This document shows, piece after piece, positions 33,661 to 45,600 of a stretch of DNA of 64,000 nt. How positions within the stretch are numbered: position 1 is the first letter of the stretch; each line of letters starts with the position of its first letter. The notes below the pieces were generated by a model. The model did not search any database, was not told the DNA's origin, and worked only from the letters and a program-made list of their open reading frames with translations. The stretch comes from Oscheius sp. JU75 (Eukaryota > Nematoda > Chromadorea > Rhabditida > Rhabditidae). The stretch spans positions 8,598,501-8,662,500 of the forward strand of contig JASJZC010000006.1 in the NCBI GenBank assembly GCA_037178855.1. The letters are read 5' to 3'. Position numbers and translations under genes: made by a program.

Positions 33661-36600
33661 GAACAGAAACAATCGGGTAGACGACAGCTTCCGTCTGAGG
33701 GACAGGGTCGGAGACGATCCTCTGGGGGTCGCAGTCTCAGATCTGAACATCGTGTTTGTCCAAAAGGTCTTGCTATAAGACCTCGTTTGGTTATTAGTCT
33801 GCATGCAGAGTTATCGGGCATCGCCCCATTGGAACAGACACAGATTCCGAGAAGACAAGATGCTCCCTCAACACAGGTATCTCCTGGCAGACATGCTGAT
33901 CCGGGAGGCACTGAATAGAAAGTTAGCGATAGTCAGACATGTGCTCTGGACCGGAAGACTGGTCTGGTCGCGGAGAAACAGGGAACCAGAGAGACAGAGA
34001 GACAGGGAGACAAGGAAACAGAGATATAAAGAGACATGTAGGCAGAGAGACAGACAGATAGAGAGACAGACCGAGACCAAACCGAACCATGAGAGTACAT
34101 GTCTGAAGGCTGTTAGTTAGAGGTTAGTACCAGTTAAGGCAGTCTGGGAGCTACGACAGATGCCCGACTGCTCAACATAGCCAGTCGGACAGCGGCAGCG
34201 GTTACTGACACAAGTGGACGGGGGCTGACAACGTGCAGTAGAGCCATCACAGTAGGATCCGGGAGGTACTGAAAACAGTTTTTGTGACAGTTCAGGTGGC
34301 TTGTCTTACCCAGATTGTTACGGTAAACACAGACTCCAGAAGCTGTCTCACTCATAGTGAAGGGACAGTCACAATACCCGGACGAAGAGCAGACTCTCGG
34401 TTCGTCACACTCTCGGAAACTGGTACATCTTTTCTTTCCTGAAGGGTTGGTCACATTCGGGAAGAGTTCAAAAGTGCCTGTGAGTGCTTGTGGAGTGGGC
34501 AGCTGACCTGATCCACCATTTGTGCCGAGCCCAGGTCCCTGGCCACCAGAACATTTCCCGTCTCCGAGATTCTTGGAGCCGTCTCGGCAGAGACAGTAGC
34601 CATCCACACACCAGGATCCTCCTTCACATGATGGACCACCAAGACGGCATCTAGAGCCAGGGAGAGCTGAAACTGTCTCTCTGTCTCTCTGTCTCTTTGG
34701 TTTACCTGAAGCTGTATCAGTCACAAGAATAGAGACACACGATCCAGTCGAGTTGGTTGCCATGTTGGCTGGACAGACACAGTAGCCGTTCTGAATTCGT
34801 TGGCATAGGGAGTACCTTACGGAGCATACCTGACAGGTTCCTCCATTCACACAAACTCCACTAACTGGACAAGTCGATCCCGGATAGGCGACCTCTAGGG
34901 CCGGTCGTTTGGTACAGGTCTGTCCTTTGACTTCCTCATCCTGCATACAGGAACAGATTCCCGTCTGCGAACAGTACGAGTTTCCTTGACAGTCACTGTC
35001 TTTGACACATGTCCCTCCCGGATACGATCTCTGAGATAGTGGAAGTCCAGTCCTAACACACGAATTCCGGTCATAGCTTGGCGTGTAACCGGCATCACAT
35101 CTGCACGAGCCAAGGATGCACGAAGAGCCTCCGGTACAGGTAATGCTGAAATCGCATTGGTCTCCTGGTCGTGCTGTTCGGCCCGAGGGTCCAGGGGACA
35201 GAGTTGTCGTGGTGGTCTGAAAAAAGACTGACAAGTCAGATTGAGGTAGCAACGCTGCGCGATCTTCTAGCAAATTTACTTAACCTAGCGAAGAACGGCT
35301 TGCTTGCTTGGCGCAATGGATATAGTCTATTTCCAACCTCCAGCGGCACTTACGAATTCTTTAAAGGTAGAATGCGAAAGGTCTTGCGAGGAAATTACAG
35401 TAGCCCGGGCTCAGATTCGCTATTTTTGAGTGTTTACAGCCATTTTTAGTTGTTTTAACATTGGCATTGGATTCGGGGCCTAAGAATATCTACTAGACCT
35501 CCATTTTGTAGAAAAATCTGCCAGAAAAACGCCTAAAAAAGCGTGGAAGCCGAAAATGGGGCTCTGCTCACATATTTTGGTCATTTTCAACGCTTTTCTT
35601 AGATATTTCCCCCTAAATTTGTTGTCAAGTAGGTTTATGCATGTCTAGAATTCGGTTACACAGTCAAAATTTGTAAAAAGTATGCGGAAAAGGAAGAAAA
35701 TTCAAAGTTTTGGGATTTTTTTGTTCGCGCGCAAATACTGTGCCGTCAGCGTTCAAATTCGGGTGCCGCTGGACGTTGGAAATAGACTATAAGCGCACCG
35801 ACTGTGATGCAACAGGTCTCGGGTTCCGTTCGTGATGATGAAAACTTTCGGTCAAAATTCGAAATTGAAATTGTATACGGATTTCACTAATAAAAGAGCG
35901 CAAGTTCAAAACGTTTTTGCGCGCCGTTCAAACGATTCTCATACCGGTAGAGGGTCGACGGCCTGAGGAACACATCTCGAATTATACGCATAGGTTCCAT
36001 AAGGACAGGTACATATTCCTCCGACACATCTGGATCCACCACCGCAGTTCTGAAGACACGGCTGGAACTCGCATAGCGGGTCGCAATTTGAACCAGGCGC
36101 TACTGAAGAAAGTTCAAGTCTGACAAAAATGACAATTACGTACTCTCAAAAGGATTCGGTGTCGTCTGAAAGGAGAAGGTGAACTGATAGTTGGATATGC
36201 AGTTGTTTCCGCTCGGATAGTAGCCAGGCTGACAGACACAAGTTCCTTGGGAACAGGATGCTCCACCTCGACAGATGACAGCTGGATTGCAGCTCTGTCC
36301 CGGATACGCGTCTCCAGAATATTCGATACATTCTCTCCCGGCCAGTATCAGATTCGTTGGACAGATGCACAGGTTGTTCACACAGAGAGCCCGATTCCGG
36401 CAGAGTAGAGCCCCTGGGCGATTGTCGCATGGCTGTCCCGGAAGACCATAATCTATAAATCAATGTCAATTAATCGGATGAAAGCCGCTGCGCACCAACT
36501 CTCGATCATTGGCTTTGATACGCAATCTCCATGTCGGCTCAAAAGTTGGCGCGCTTGATCCCGCTTGGGAGCCCCACAAGTGTTGTACTCGTTAAAAAGT

Positions 36601-39600
36601 GGTTGTCGCCTTGCCTCGATAGCGTAGTCGGTTAGAACTCCGAGTTAGAGTTAAATTCCCCACATCTCCCAAGTTTTGAGCCGAATTCAAACGTATTTCG
36701 ACTTTTAGATTACTGTATGTTCCCATAGCCCTGATAAACCCCTTACATGGATTGATGGGAAGAGACGGATTGTAGTTCGGTTGACAATTACCAGTTCCAC
36801 CTGGGACATATCCGGGGTTACATTGACATGATCCCTGTTGACAGACAGAGTTGGACTGACACTGTGGAGTGCATTGGGAAGTACACTGTCCCTGGGAGTA
36901 GACATACCCCTAAATTTACTTCTACAGAGTTCAGAGGACTACTAACCGCATTACAAGAGCAGACACCCTGCTGACAGGATGAATTGTCCTGACACTGATA
37001 GTTGGAAGTACAGGAGGGATAGCATTGTCCATCGGAGTACGAGTAGCCCTGATTGCACGAACAGGCACCTTGCTGACAGCTCGAATTGGGATTGCACTGG
37101 ATATTCGAGTTGCACTGAGGAGTACACTGTCCATTCGAATAGTAGTAGCCCTAAATCACTGTCAGTTCGGTCAAATGGTAGCCCTTACCGTGTTACAGGT
37201 ACATGTGCCCTGCTGACAATAGGAGTTGGGAGAACATTGGCTAGTCGTGTAGCATTGGGGAGTACACTGTCCGTTAGAATAGACGTAGCCCTGAAAGACT
37301 TGTCTAGTCCCAGTGTATTCGAACTTTGGAGGAATGTATCCCGGGAACGATCCCCGCCCTTGATAAACTTTTTTTTGTTGAAGAAACGATGTCAAAAGTT
37401 TGCTGGTAAAGCTGCGCATGAACTGTTGAGCCTAGACGTCGATACACAGATGGTTTCCCTACATTTCAAAACCAAGAGTTGGTGAGCAGTTTGATGTCCT
37501 GTTTGCATCGAAAACAAACTTACAGTGTTACAAGTACAGGTACCCTGTTGGCAATTCGAGTTCGGATTACATTGGGCATTGGAAAGACACTGCGGAGTGC
37601 ACTGACTGTTCGAGTAGACGTAGCCCTAAAAATAGATATACGAGTTCCCCCGAGCTTTTACGCTGCGCGCCAACTCTCAACCATGGGCTTCGATACGCAA
37701 CCATGTTCGAAAAACAGCTGCGTAGCGAAGTCTATAGCTAAGAGTTGGTGCGCAGTATAATAGTCCCCACTAACCGTATTACAAGTACATATCCCACTCT
37801 GACAGGATGAGTTAGGAGTACATTGGTAGGTAGTCGCACATTGCTGATAGCACTGTCCATTAGAGTAGCTGTAGCCCTAAACGACAGTCACTTTAGTAGC
37901 AGTTTTAAGTTTGTACCGTATTACAGACACAAGTTCCTTGTTGACAAGAAGAATTGGGAGTACATTGAGTGTTGGAGTAGCATTGTGGAGTGCACTGGCC
38001 TTGGGAGTAGGTGTAGCCCTGAAGACCTTGCAGTTAATCTTTAACTAGACCCCGAAACATCTTGTTTTTTTCGACGAAACACTATTCGAGGTCAAGTCGT
38101 TCTGGCTCGCCTTCCGAGCTTCGGTTTTACCAGGTACATGCGCTATCTTTCCTGCACCAGGAGTAGAAGGCCCTGATATTCTAGGCTGAGGTCGTGGCGG
38201 GACTCAGGGCCGTACTACGGATTCCTCCGCGACAACTCAAGCTTGCCTGACCTGACCGAATCTTGCCGACTCGGACATTTTTGGCTTGCGATGTCTGCCC
38301 GCACGACCTTTGTTAACTAATCCTCTTCTTACCGTTCTATAAATTTTTCCTTTCAACTAATTTGTATTGAATACAAAGAATGCCGTAACCCATTTGTTGC
38401 CTTGACGAAACCCACGCTGTAGCCAAAGTGAGGCGGTCCTTTAATTCCAAAACTTGGCTGAGTATCCAATGTTTTCGTGCTAAACGGATCCTGCCACGAA
38501 AACAAATGACCTTTTCCTCATACTTTTTGAACAAACCGGCCACGTTTGACAGTGTCAGCACTTTTACTCTGCCTCGGGACCGTTTCATTCAAACTTCACT
38601 TACATCTCGACCGGACCTAACTTGTCAATTTTATCAGAAATCATGACACCTTTTGTACTTACCGTATTACAAACACAAGTTCCTTGTTGACAAGAAGAGT
38701 TCGGAGTACATTGAGTGTTCGAGTAACATTGAGGAGTACACAGTCCGTTCGAATACGTATATCCCTAATCAGATCATTAGAAAAAACTGTCCGGCTACCT
38801 ACCGTGTTACAAACACAAGTGTTCTGCTGACAGGACGAGTTGGGAGTACATTGGCTTGTCGAATAGCATTGGGGAGTGCATTGACCCTGATAGTAGACGT
38901 ACCCCTGAAATATTTCCAATTTCAGATTGGTTGGATTCTCTTACAGTATTACACGAGCAGCTGCCCTGTTGACAAGAGGCATTCGGATTGCATTGAGCTG
39001 TCGAGTAGCATTGGGGAGTACACTGGCCGTTTGAGTAGGTGTAGCCCTGGAAACATACTACAAGGTCAAGACTTGGTGGGCAGTATGCATGAAACTATGA
39101 GCAGATAGAGCTACCGTATTGCAAACACAAGTTCCTTGTTGACAGGAAGAGTTGGGAGTACATTGGCTTGTCGAATAGCATTGGGGAGTGCATTGGTCTT
39201 GGCGGAGAACGTAGCCCTAAAAGGATTTGTACCCTTCGACAGTTTCAGATGCTACCGTATTACAAATGCAAGTGCCTTGTTGACAGGAAGAGTTGGGGGT
39301 GCATTGCTGCGTCGTGAAGCATTGTGGAGTACACTGACCGTTGGAGAAGACATAGCCCTGAAAGACATCCAACAGTCTAGTACACAACAGGAGTTTGCTT
39401 CGCATGGCGCAGTCGGTAAGAGCGCAGGCTGCGGAGCGAAAAACAGCTGCGTAGCGAAGCTTATGGCTAAGGGTTCGATTCTCGGATTTCAAAAACTTTG
39501 TCGTTTGAAGAAGCTGTACGGAATATTTATGGTTTTTCTTCGACAAGAGTCGGTGACTTAGGGTCAGAAAGACCTACCGGATTGCACTGACAGACGCCAT

Positions 39601-42600
39601 TGTTACATATTCCGTTTGTACACTGGTTCGTGCAGGATGGCTGACAGTTCCCATTGCTGTAACTGTAGCCCGGATTACATTGACAGACGCCCTGCTGACA
39701 GGCCGAGTTCTGCTGGCAGGAGGGGGTGCACTGTGGCAGACATTGTCCATTGACGTAAGAGAAGCCCTGAAATTGGATCCGTCCATAGTACACACGCTGT
39801 TTTCGGGGTCAAGGCAGGTTTTTTGAACTTGTTCTACAAAGTTATAGCCCACTTCCTGTTCTACGAGCTGGCAGGACATCAGAAAGCTGAAAAATGCTGT
39901 CTTAGGCCCGGAAAAGGCTCTCTTTCCAGCGCGTTCTTTACTGGCTCGGCAGGTCGATAAGCGTTTTGGTGAGATTGTACGGGCGAGACTAGTCGATCTC
40001 TGCTTTGAAACTATGCGCTACTTTGGAGCCTTTTCGCAAGGACAAGACTACAGTTTCCAGCTTCCTAATGTTTTACAAAGTTATAGTCCTTGATCCGCTC
40101 TACAACTTTGCAAAACATCAGAAACCTCGAAAATACCTTCGTAAACCCCTTAAAAGGTATTTTCGGCGCGGAGTTGGCGTATTTGCAGTACCTGATTGCA
40201 CTGGCAGCTGCCCTGAACACAGGCCGAATTTCCTCCACATGGAGGATTGCACGAAGTGATGACTCGGACACACTGGCCTCCCAAAGAAGCCTGTCCGACA
40301 GGGCAAGTGCAAAGCCCATTGGTACAGACAGAGTTCCCGGTGCAGACTGTGACTCCCTCCTGACAGATCTGTCCCGGATCAGCTTGAGAGTCAGTCGAGA
40401 CGCAGGCTCCGTTCCGGATTTGCTCGCCTCCGGGGCAGACACAGAAGCCATTGGCACAGACAGCGTTTCCGGTACATTCGACCTGATTCGGGACACATGG
40501 ACCGCCGGGTGGGGCTAAACTTTGTGTAAATTTCTAGGAATAAAATTACAGTATGAGGTGATTCCGGTCGTGCTCGTACAAAGCCCTCCAATCGCTATTG
40601 TTCCCGTGGGACAGGTGCAGATTCCGTTTATACAGGTGGAGCCTCCGCTACAGATGAACGGGTTGGTGAAACAGTTTAGACCCGGAGATTCTGAAAGTAC
40701 GGTTTGCATTTGGAGAGAGACTTGAATTTGATAGAGAGACAGAGAGACACTGAGACTAGAGCGAAGCAACGGCTGCAAAAACTTCCAGGTCATTACCGTT
40801 TGTCAGCATGGGGATCGAATCCTGCTTGTCTGAATCCATAGTCGGAGCTCTAACTGACATACGACCAAGACGGCGCACTCTTTTGATTAGTTACACGGCT
40901 GCACCAGTCGGACTTACTTGCAACATTGCCAATTGCTACACAGTTTCCATCCACATTGGTGAAGCCTTTCGGACAGATGCATTTTCCTTGAACACATAGG
41001 GATCCAGCACTGCATCGTTGTCCAGCACTGCAATCATCCGAAGCCTTGGCCAGAATTGGAGTGCAAACTCCGGAACTCGGCTCGTAGCCAGAAGAACAGC
41101 GGCAGATGAAGGAGACACAGGAGGCCCCTCCATCGCAGAAGAATCCGGTCTGACAGTCTTGCCCCGGCTGGACGATCGTGGCACCAACTAGGCTTTTATG
41201 TTTTGCTATGGCCTGTCAACTTACTCGAGTTCCGGGGCAGACAAGAGGTTCCGGCTTGGACTTCAGCACTGGAACAACGACAGAATCCGTTGATGCATTG
41301 GAAGCCAGTAGCACAGGTTGACTGAGGAGAACATCTGTCTCCAAGAGACAGAGACGTCTTCCCGTTTGAGGATAGTTTTTCTGCCTAAAGCGGATTTCTA
41401 AGGCTACACAGGAGACTAGGAATAAACGGAAAACGGGAGGTGAATGGCGCTACTTTACTTTTGGCTTCCCACCAACTCTTATAATATAGACAGCTCTCTC
41501 TCTCTCCGTCTTTCTAGTACGTTCTCTTTCGGAAAGTTTAGATTTTTAAAAACGGCGCATTCTGCCACCCGTTTTCCATCCCCCTCTATACTACTCACCT
41601 GAGTGACGAGTTTGAGGAAGGTGTTGTCGTCGGTCCCAGTGATGGCTCTCTTCTTTCTCTTGGGCTCTGTTAAATGCGCGTCTCATGCAGTTAGATTCAT
41701 GCTCTGTTAGCTATCAAGCACTACCTACCTGATGCCGATGGGAGACATTTGTTGTCCCGAATGAACAGTCCGTCGGGACAGACACACATTCCTTCTCGGC
41801 ACTCACTGGCTCCTCTACATTGCTCTCCTTCCCGGCACGACATTCCAGGGTCGACTGAAAGTTTTCATTGCTCAAGTTTTCATATAGGGGACAAGGGTAT
41901 GCAAAGTTACCGCATACCAAAGGCGCGCACCAACTCTTACAATAAGAAACAGAGACACAGAGAGACATGGAGACTGGGTAAGAGTTGGTGCGCAGTACTG
42001 CGTCTCACTGGTATATGAAATACTCCTACCATAAGTCTGGGGCATGCAGAAGCCATAGCGACTTAAGGCTAAACCCGGAGAGCAGCGACACTCCCCGTTG
42101 ACACACTCGGCACCCGAAGGACATTGGTTAGAAGCCAGACAGCTGCGCGCTAAACAAAAACACATTAAGCCGATAGTGTGAAGCAACAAAACCATCGATG
42201 GGACTAACACAACGTTCCATAGCCAATTCCAAGCCATCAGGACAGGAACAGAAGCCGTCAACACACACGGAACAATTCGTGCAGAATGTACTGTCGTCAC
42301 ATGCGAACCCAGGGCGGGCAACTTAAAAAAACATAAATTGGGAACCATAGGAACTGGTAGGTGAGTTCGGAATGCGCCAAGCTGAGTTCAGAGTGCGCAC
42401 CGACTCATATAGCATACAGGCTGCGTATGTGGTGACTTTGCGATACGCAGCCAGCACTCTGAATCCAAATTGGCGGATTCCTGTCACCGATAGACACCTT
42501 TGAACCAAATGCTAGGTCTTCTAGAAGTCGGAGACGTTGTCGTGGTCGAAGAGGGGACGATCTCGATTAAGGGACGCGATTTTGTGTAATGGGATGTCCG

Positions 42601-45600
42601 TCTGGTGGTGGTCGTGGTAGGAACAGTAATCGTGGTGGTTGTAGTCGTAGCTTGTTCCGTAGTCGTAGAAGGAGTAGTAGACATCGGAAGCGTGCTCATG
42701 ATCCTTTGGAACCGCGTCGAGGTTTTGGTAGTCATTTCACCGATCTCTCGCTCCCGAATCTCGTCAACTGAACAATTCACGGTCAATAGATTCTCCGGTT
42801 CCCTTACTCTCTTTCAGCGTCTTGCATTCCCCATGGTAGAGCGTTCGGTCGTCGGGACAGAAGCAGATATGGAAGGTACAGATACTGTTCCCGCCGCAGA
42901 TCTCTCCAGTGGCACAGGAGGAGAGAGGAGGAACTGACAACGAGATTATAAGAGAGACAGAGAGAAACGGTGGACCGGACAGTCAGTTAGTCTTCTCGCG
43001 GCCCGATTCGGGATCAGTCAGTCCAAACAATAGTACCGGAGGCAGTCATGGTCAATTTCTTCATGGTCTCAAACTGTAGTTTTAAAAAAAAACTGCCCAA
43101 GCCAGATAGGATTCTCGCTGAATTCTAGGCCAACCGATCCACGCATCCATTTCTCTAAACTAGACTAACCATGTTTGTTAGGTCTCCTTCTGATGCAGCT
43201 GTTGAGAAGCATAGTGAATCCGGCTGGACAGCGACACAGGCCCTCAATACAGACGGATCCCTGGGTACAGAGACTCCTCATGTCACAGGGAGTTCCGGGT
43301 AGACGAAGTTCAATCGAGGGAGTGACTTCTTCCGGGAAGGGAGTCGTCGGTAGCTGGGAGGCTGAGGTGGTGCTTGTGAAGGCGGTAGTCGTGGCCGCGG
43401 TGGTGGTCGTGATGGGGGTAGTCGAGGTGGGTCGAGACTTGGTTATGCTCGAATGAATGCGGATGCACTGCGTCGATCCGAAGATTCTGTACCCGTTCTG
43501 ACAGCCACAGACCCCGATTGAAGTACAGTAGGAGTTGATGACGGCACAGTGAGAGTCGCTCTCGCAAGCTTCCTTCAAGAGCCCGGCTGAAAAATGCATA
43601 AACCAAAAGGGGGCTTGTTCCCCACGTCGACGCTTCATCTCAACCACGGCCGGTGAGACACAGGCTCCGTGTTTCATGACCAGGTGGAGGGGGCAGGAGC
43701 AGACGCCTCCTCGACAGATGGCTCCTCGCAGACAGTCGTTGTTGCTCCGACACAGAATCGTCTGGGTCAGGGGACGTATGGTGGTAGGACGCGAGAGGGG
43801 CACTAAACAAAACCATGCTAGCATCACAGCACACAACATAGAGAAGCAGAGTCCGGCAAACTCACCCAGGGTAGGAAGACTCTTGTCCACGGGCTGACAA
43901 CGGCCATGGGCGACCATGTATCCTGGCTGACAACGACAATACTTAGTTGGCTGGTGACAGAACGAGCCGCCGTCGCAGGTCTGAACAATTTAGTCACAGA
44001 GGGACAGTTTGGGCTTCTTTGCGGTCCTGCCTTGTACTTCCCTAACACATTATCAGAAGTTCGTGACGGGACTAAAACTCAAATCGTTTAGACACGGCCT
44101 GCAGAATAATACAGTGCAGACGTTTTATCTACATTCTTGGCCGTCATTAGCCCTCTGACTTCGAAACCTAACTTGTCGGGTCCGATTCCCGTGGGATTAC
44201 GTTTTTTCGTCCTCTCATGGAACATTTGAAAAGAGTTTTTGCGATATGAATTGGCACAGACGCAAGTCGCTTCAGGACCAAAAACACAGACTCCGTGTTT
44301 CATGAAGTCAATAGACTCAATGGGCGGGAAGAAGTAACATTAAAAGCACCAAGGCCGCAAAATATCTCTTACCTCTCCATTGGCACATGTGTTTCCGGGC
44401 ATTGCCTTGTTCACAGGCTTGCAGACGTGGGCGATGATCGTCTGTCCTGTGGGACACATACAGATGCCGCCTCGACAACTGGCGCCTCCGATACACTCGT
44501 CGTTAGCGGCACACGAGCCTCCGGGAATCACTGAAACTATTTGGATTAGCTTTTCAGTGCACAAATTAAAATCATGCAAAACTGAAAGAAGGGGGTGAGA
44601 CCCGGGGGCATACCCTGCGGTGTCTTGGTGCAGACACCGTTGATCGGCTTCTCTCCCGGCCGACACTGGCATTTTCCCTGGACACAGATTGACTGGCCAA
44701 TACAGATGTCTTCGACATTACAGCGTACGCCGGGTCTTTCTGAAAGAGGGGTTTTATAAGAGGTCTCTGTCTCTCTGTATCTTTGTCTCTGTGTTCTCAA
44801 AAGTCACTTACTTGTTTGCCTCTGCTGACAGATAGAATCTTGCACAATCTGTCCCGGAGGACATTCGCAGATGTGTCCGTTGCATTTCGACCCTCCCAGA
44901 CATTCATCCGTTGGCCGACAGCTCTCCATTGGACGGACTTTTCTGCGAACTTCACACGAGGTTCCGACTAGAACCATGTCCGAAGTGCATTGACAGACGC
45001 CGTCTCGACAGACGGAGCGTCCCATACAGATCTCGGCCGAGGTACAGGATCTTCCAGGTGGGGCTGCAATAAGTTGTGCTCAACAACAAAACTTTATTAC
45101 CTTGCTTCTGTATAGTACATCTTCCCGCCAAGGGAACCTGTTTGCTCGGACATTCACATCGTCCCCTGGCACAGTAGGCTCCTCCCCCGCAACGGACAAG
45201 CGCTCCGGAACAGATATCTCCCGGAGGAACGACGGTCACATCCACGCATTGCTGAACATTATCGGTTACAGAGACAGGAAGACAGAGAGACAGAAACACA
45301 GACAGACAGAGAGACACAGAGACATAGATAGATAGAGAGACAGGGAATTTACATTGTTGATGATCTGTTGTCCTCTCTTGCAAGCACACTTCTTCTGCAT
45401 GTAGTCACATTCTGAGCCTCCCCCGCAAATCTCTCCATTGCCGCAGACGTCGCCGGCTCCAACTAAAATTATGGTTTACTTTAGGCGGTATGAGTTCCGA
45501 CCGCGTTAGCCCCTGTTTGAATTGAATATGAAAAGCCAAAAACTTTTGTCGAACCTGGGGATCGGACCCGTAATGTCTAGCTCAGAAGTCGGAGCCCTAA

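Larger units (their letters stand above)
36710..39775 (-). repeat. Tandem single-exon Cys modules of the EB protein
   Basis: About thirteen exons of about 105-110 bases each encode one module of the form [13 protein letters not shown], about five residues, QCxPNSxCQQGTCxCNTV, separated by short introns. Copies lie at about 39576-39768, 39255-39358, 39115-39218, 38946-39050, 38803-38907, 38664-38765, 37917-38020, 37776-37878, 37523-37624, 37189-37292, 37040-37150, 36948-37035 and 36720-36908. Each begins and ends in the same codon phase, so exons can be gained or lost without frame loss. This is direct evidence of exon-by-exon tandem duplication. Confidence 0.85.

Noticed and set aside
33868..34080. 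Minus-strand frame of Leu/Ser/Cys repeats ([10 protein letters not shown] type)
   Set aside because: Translation of a GAGACA polypurine tract, not a protein.
36710..39775. CRISPR-like array
   Set aside because: The regular spacing comes from tandem coding exons with diverged introns in a eukaryotic gene; repeats are about 105 bases and translate.
42589..42937. Plus-strand Val/Arg-rich frames opposite the EB gene
   Set aside because: They mirror the Thr-rich codons (ACN) of the minus-strand mucin-like exon.
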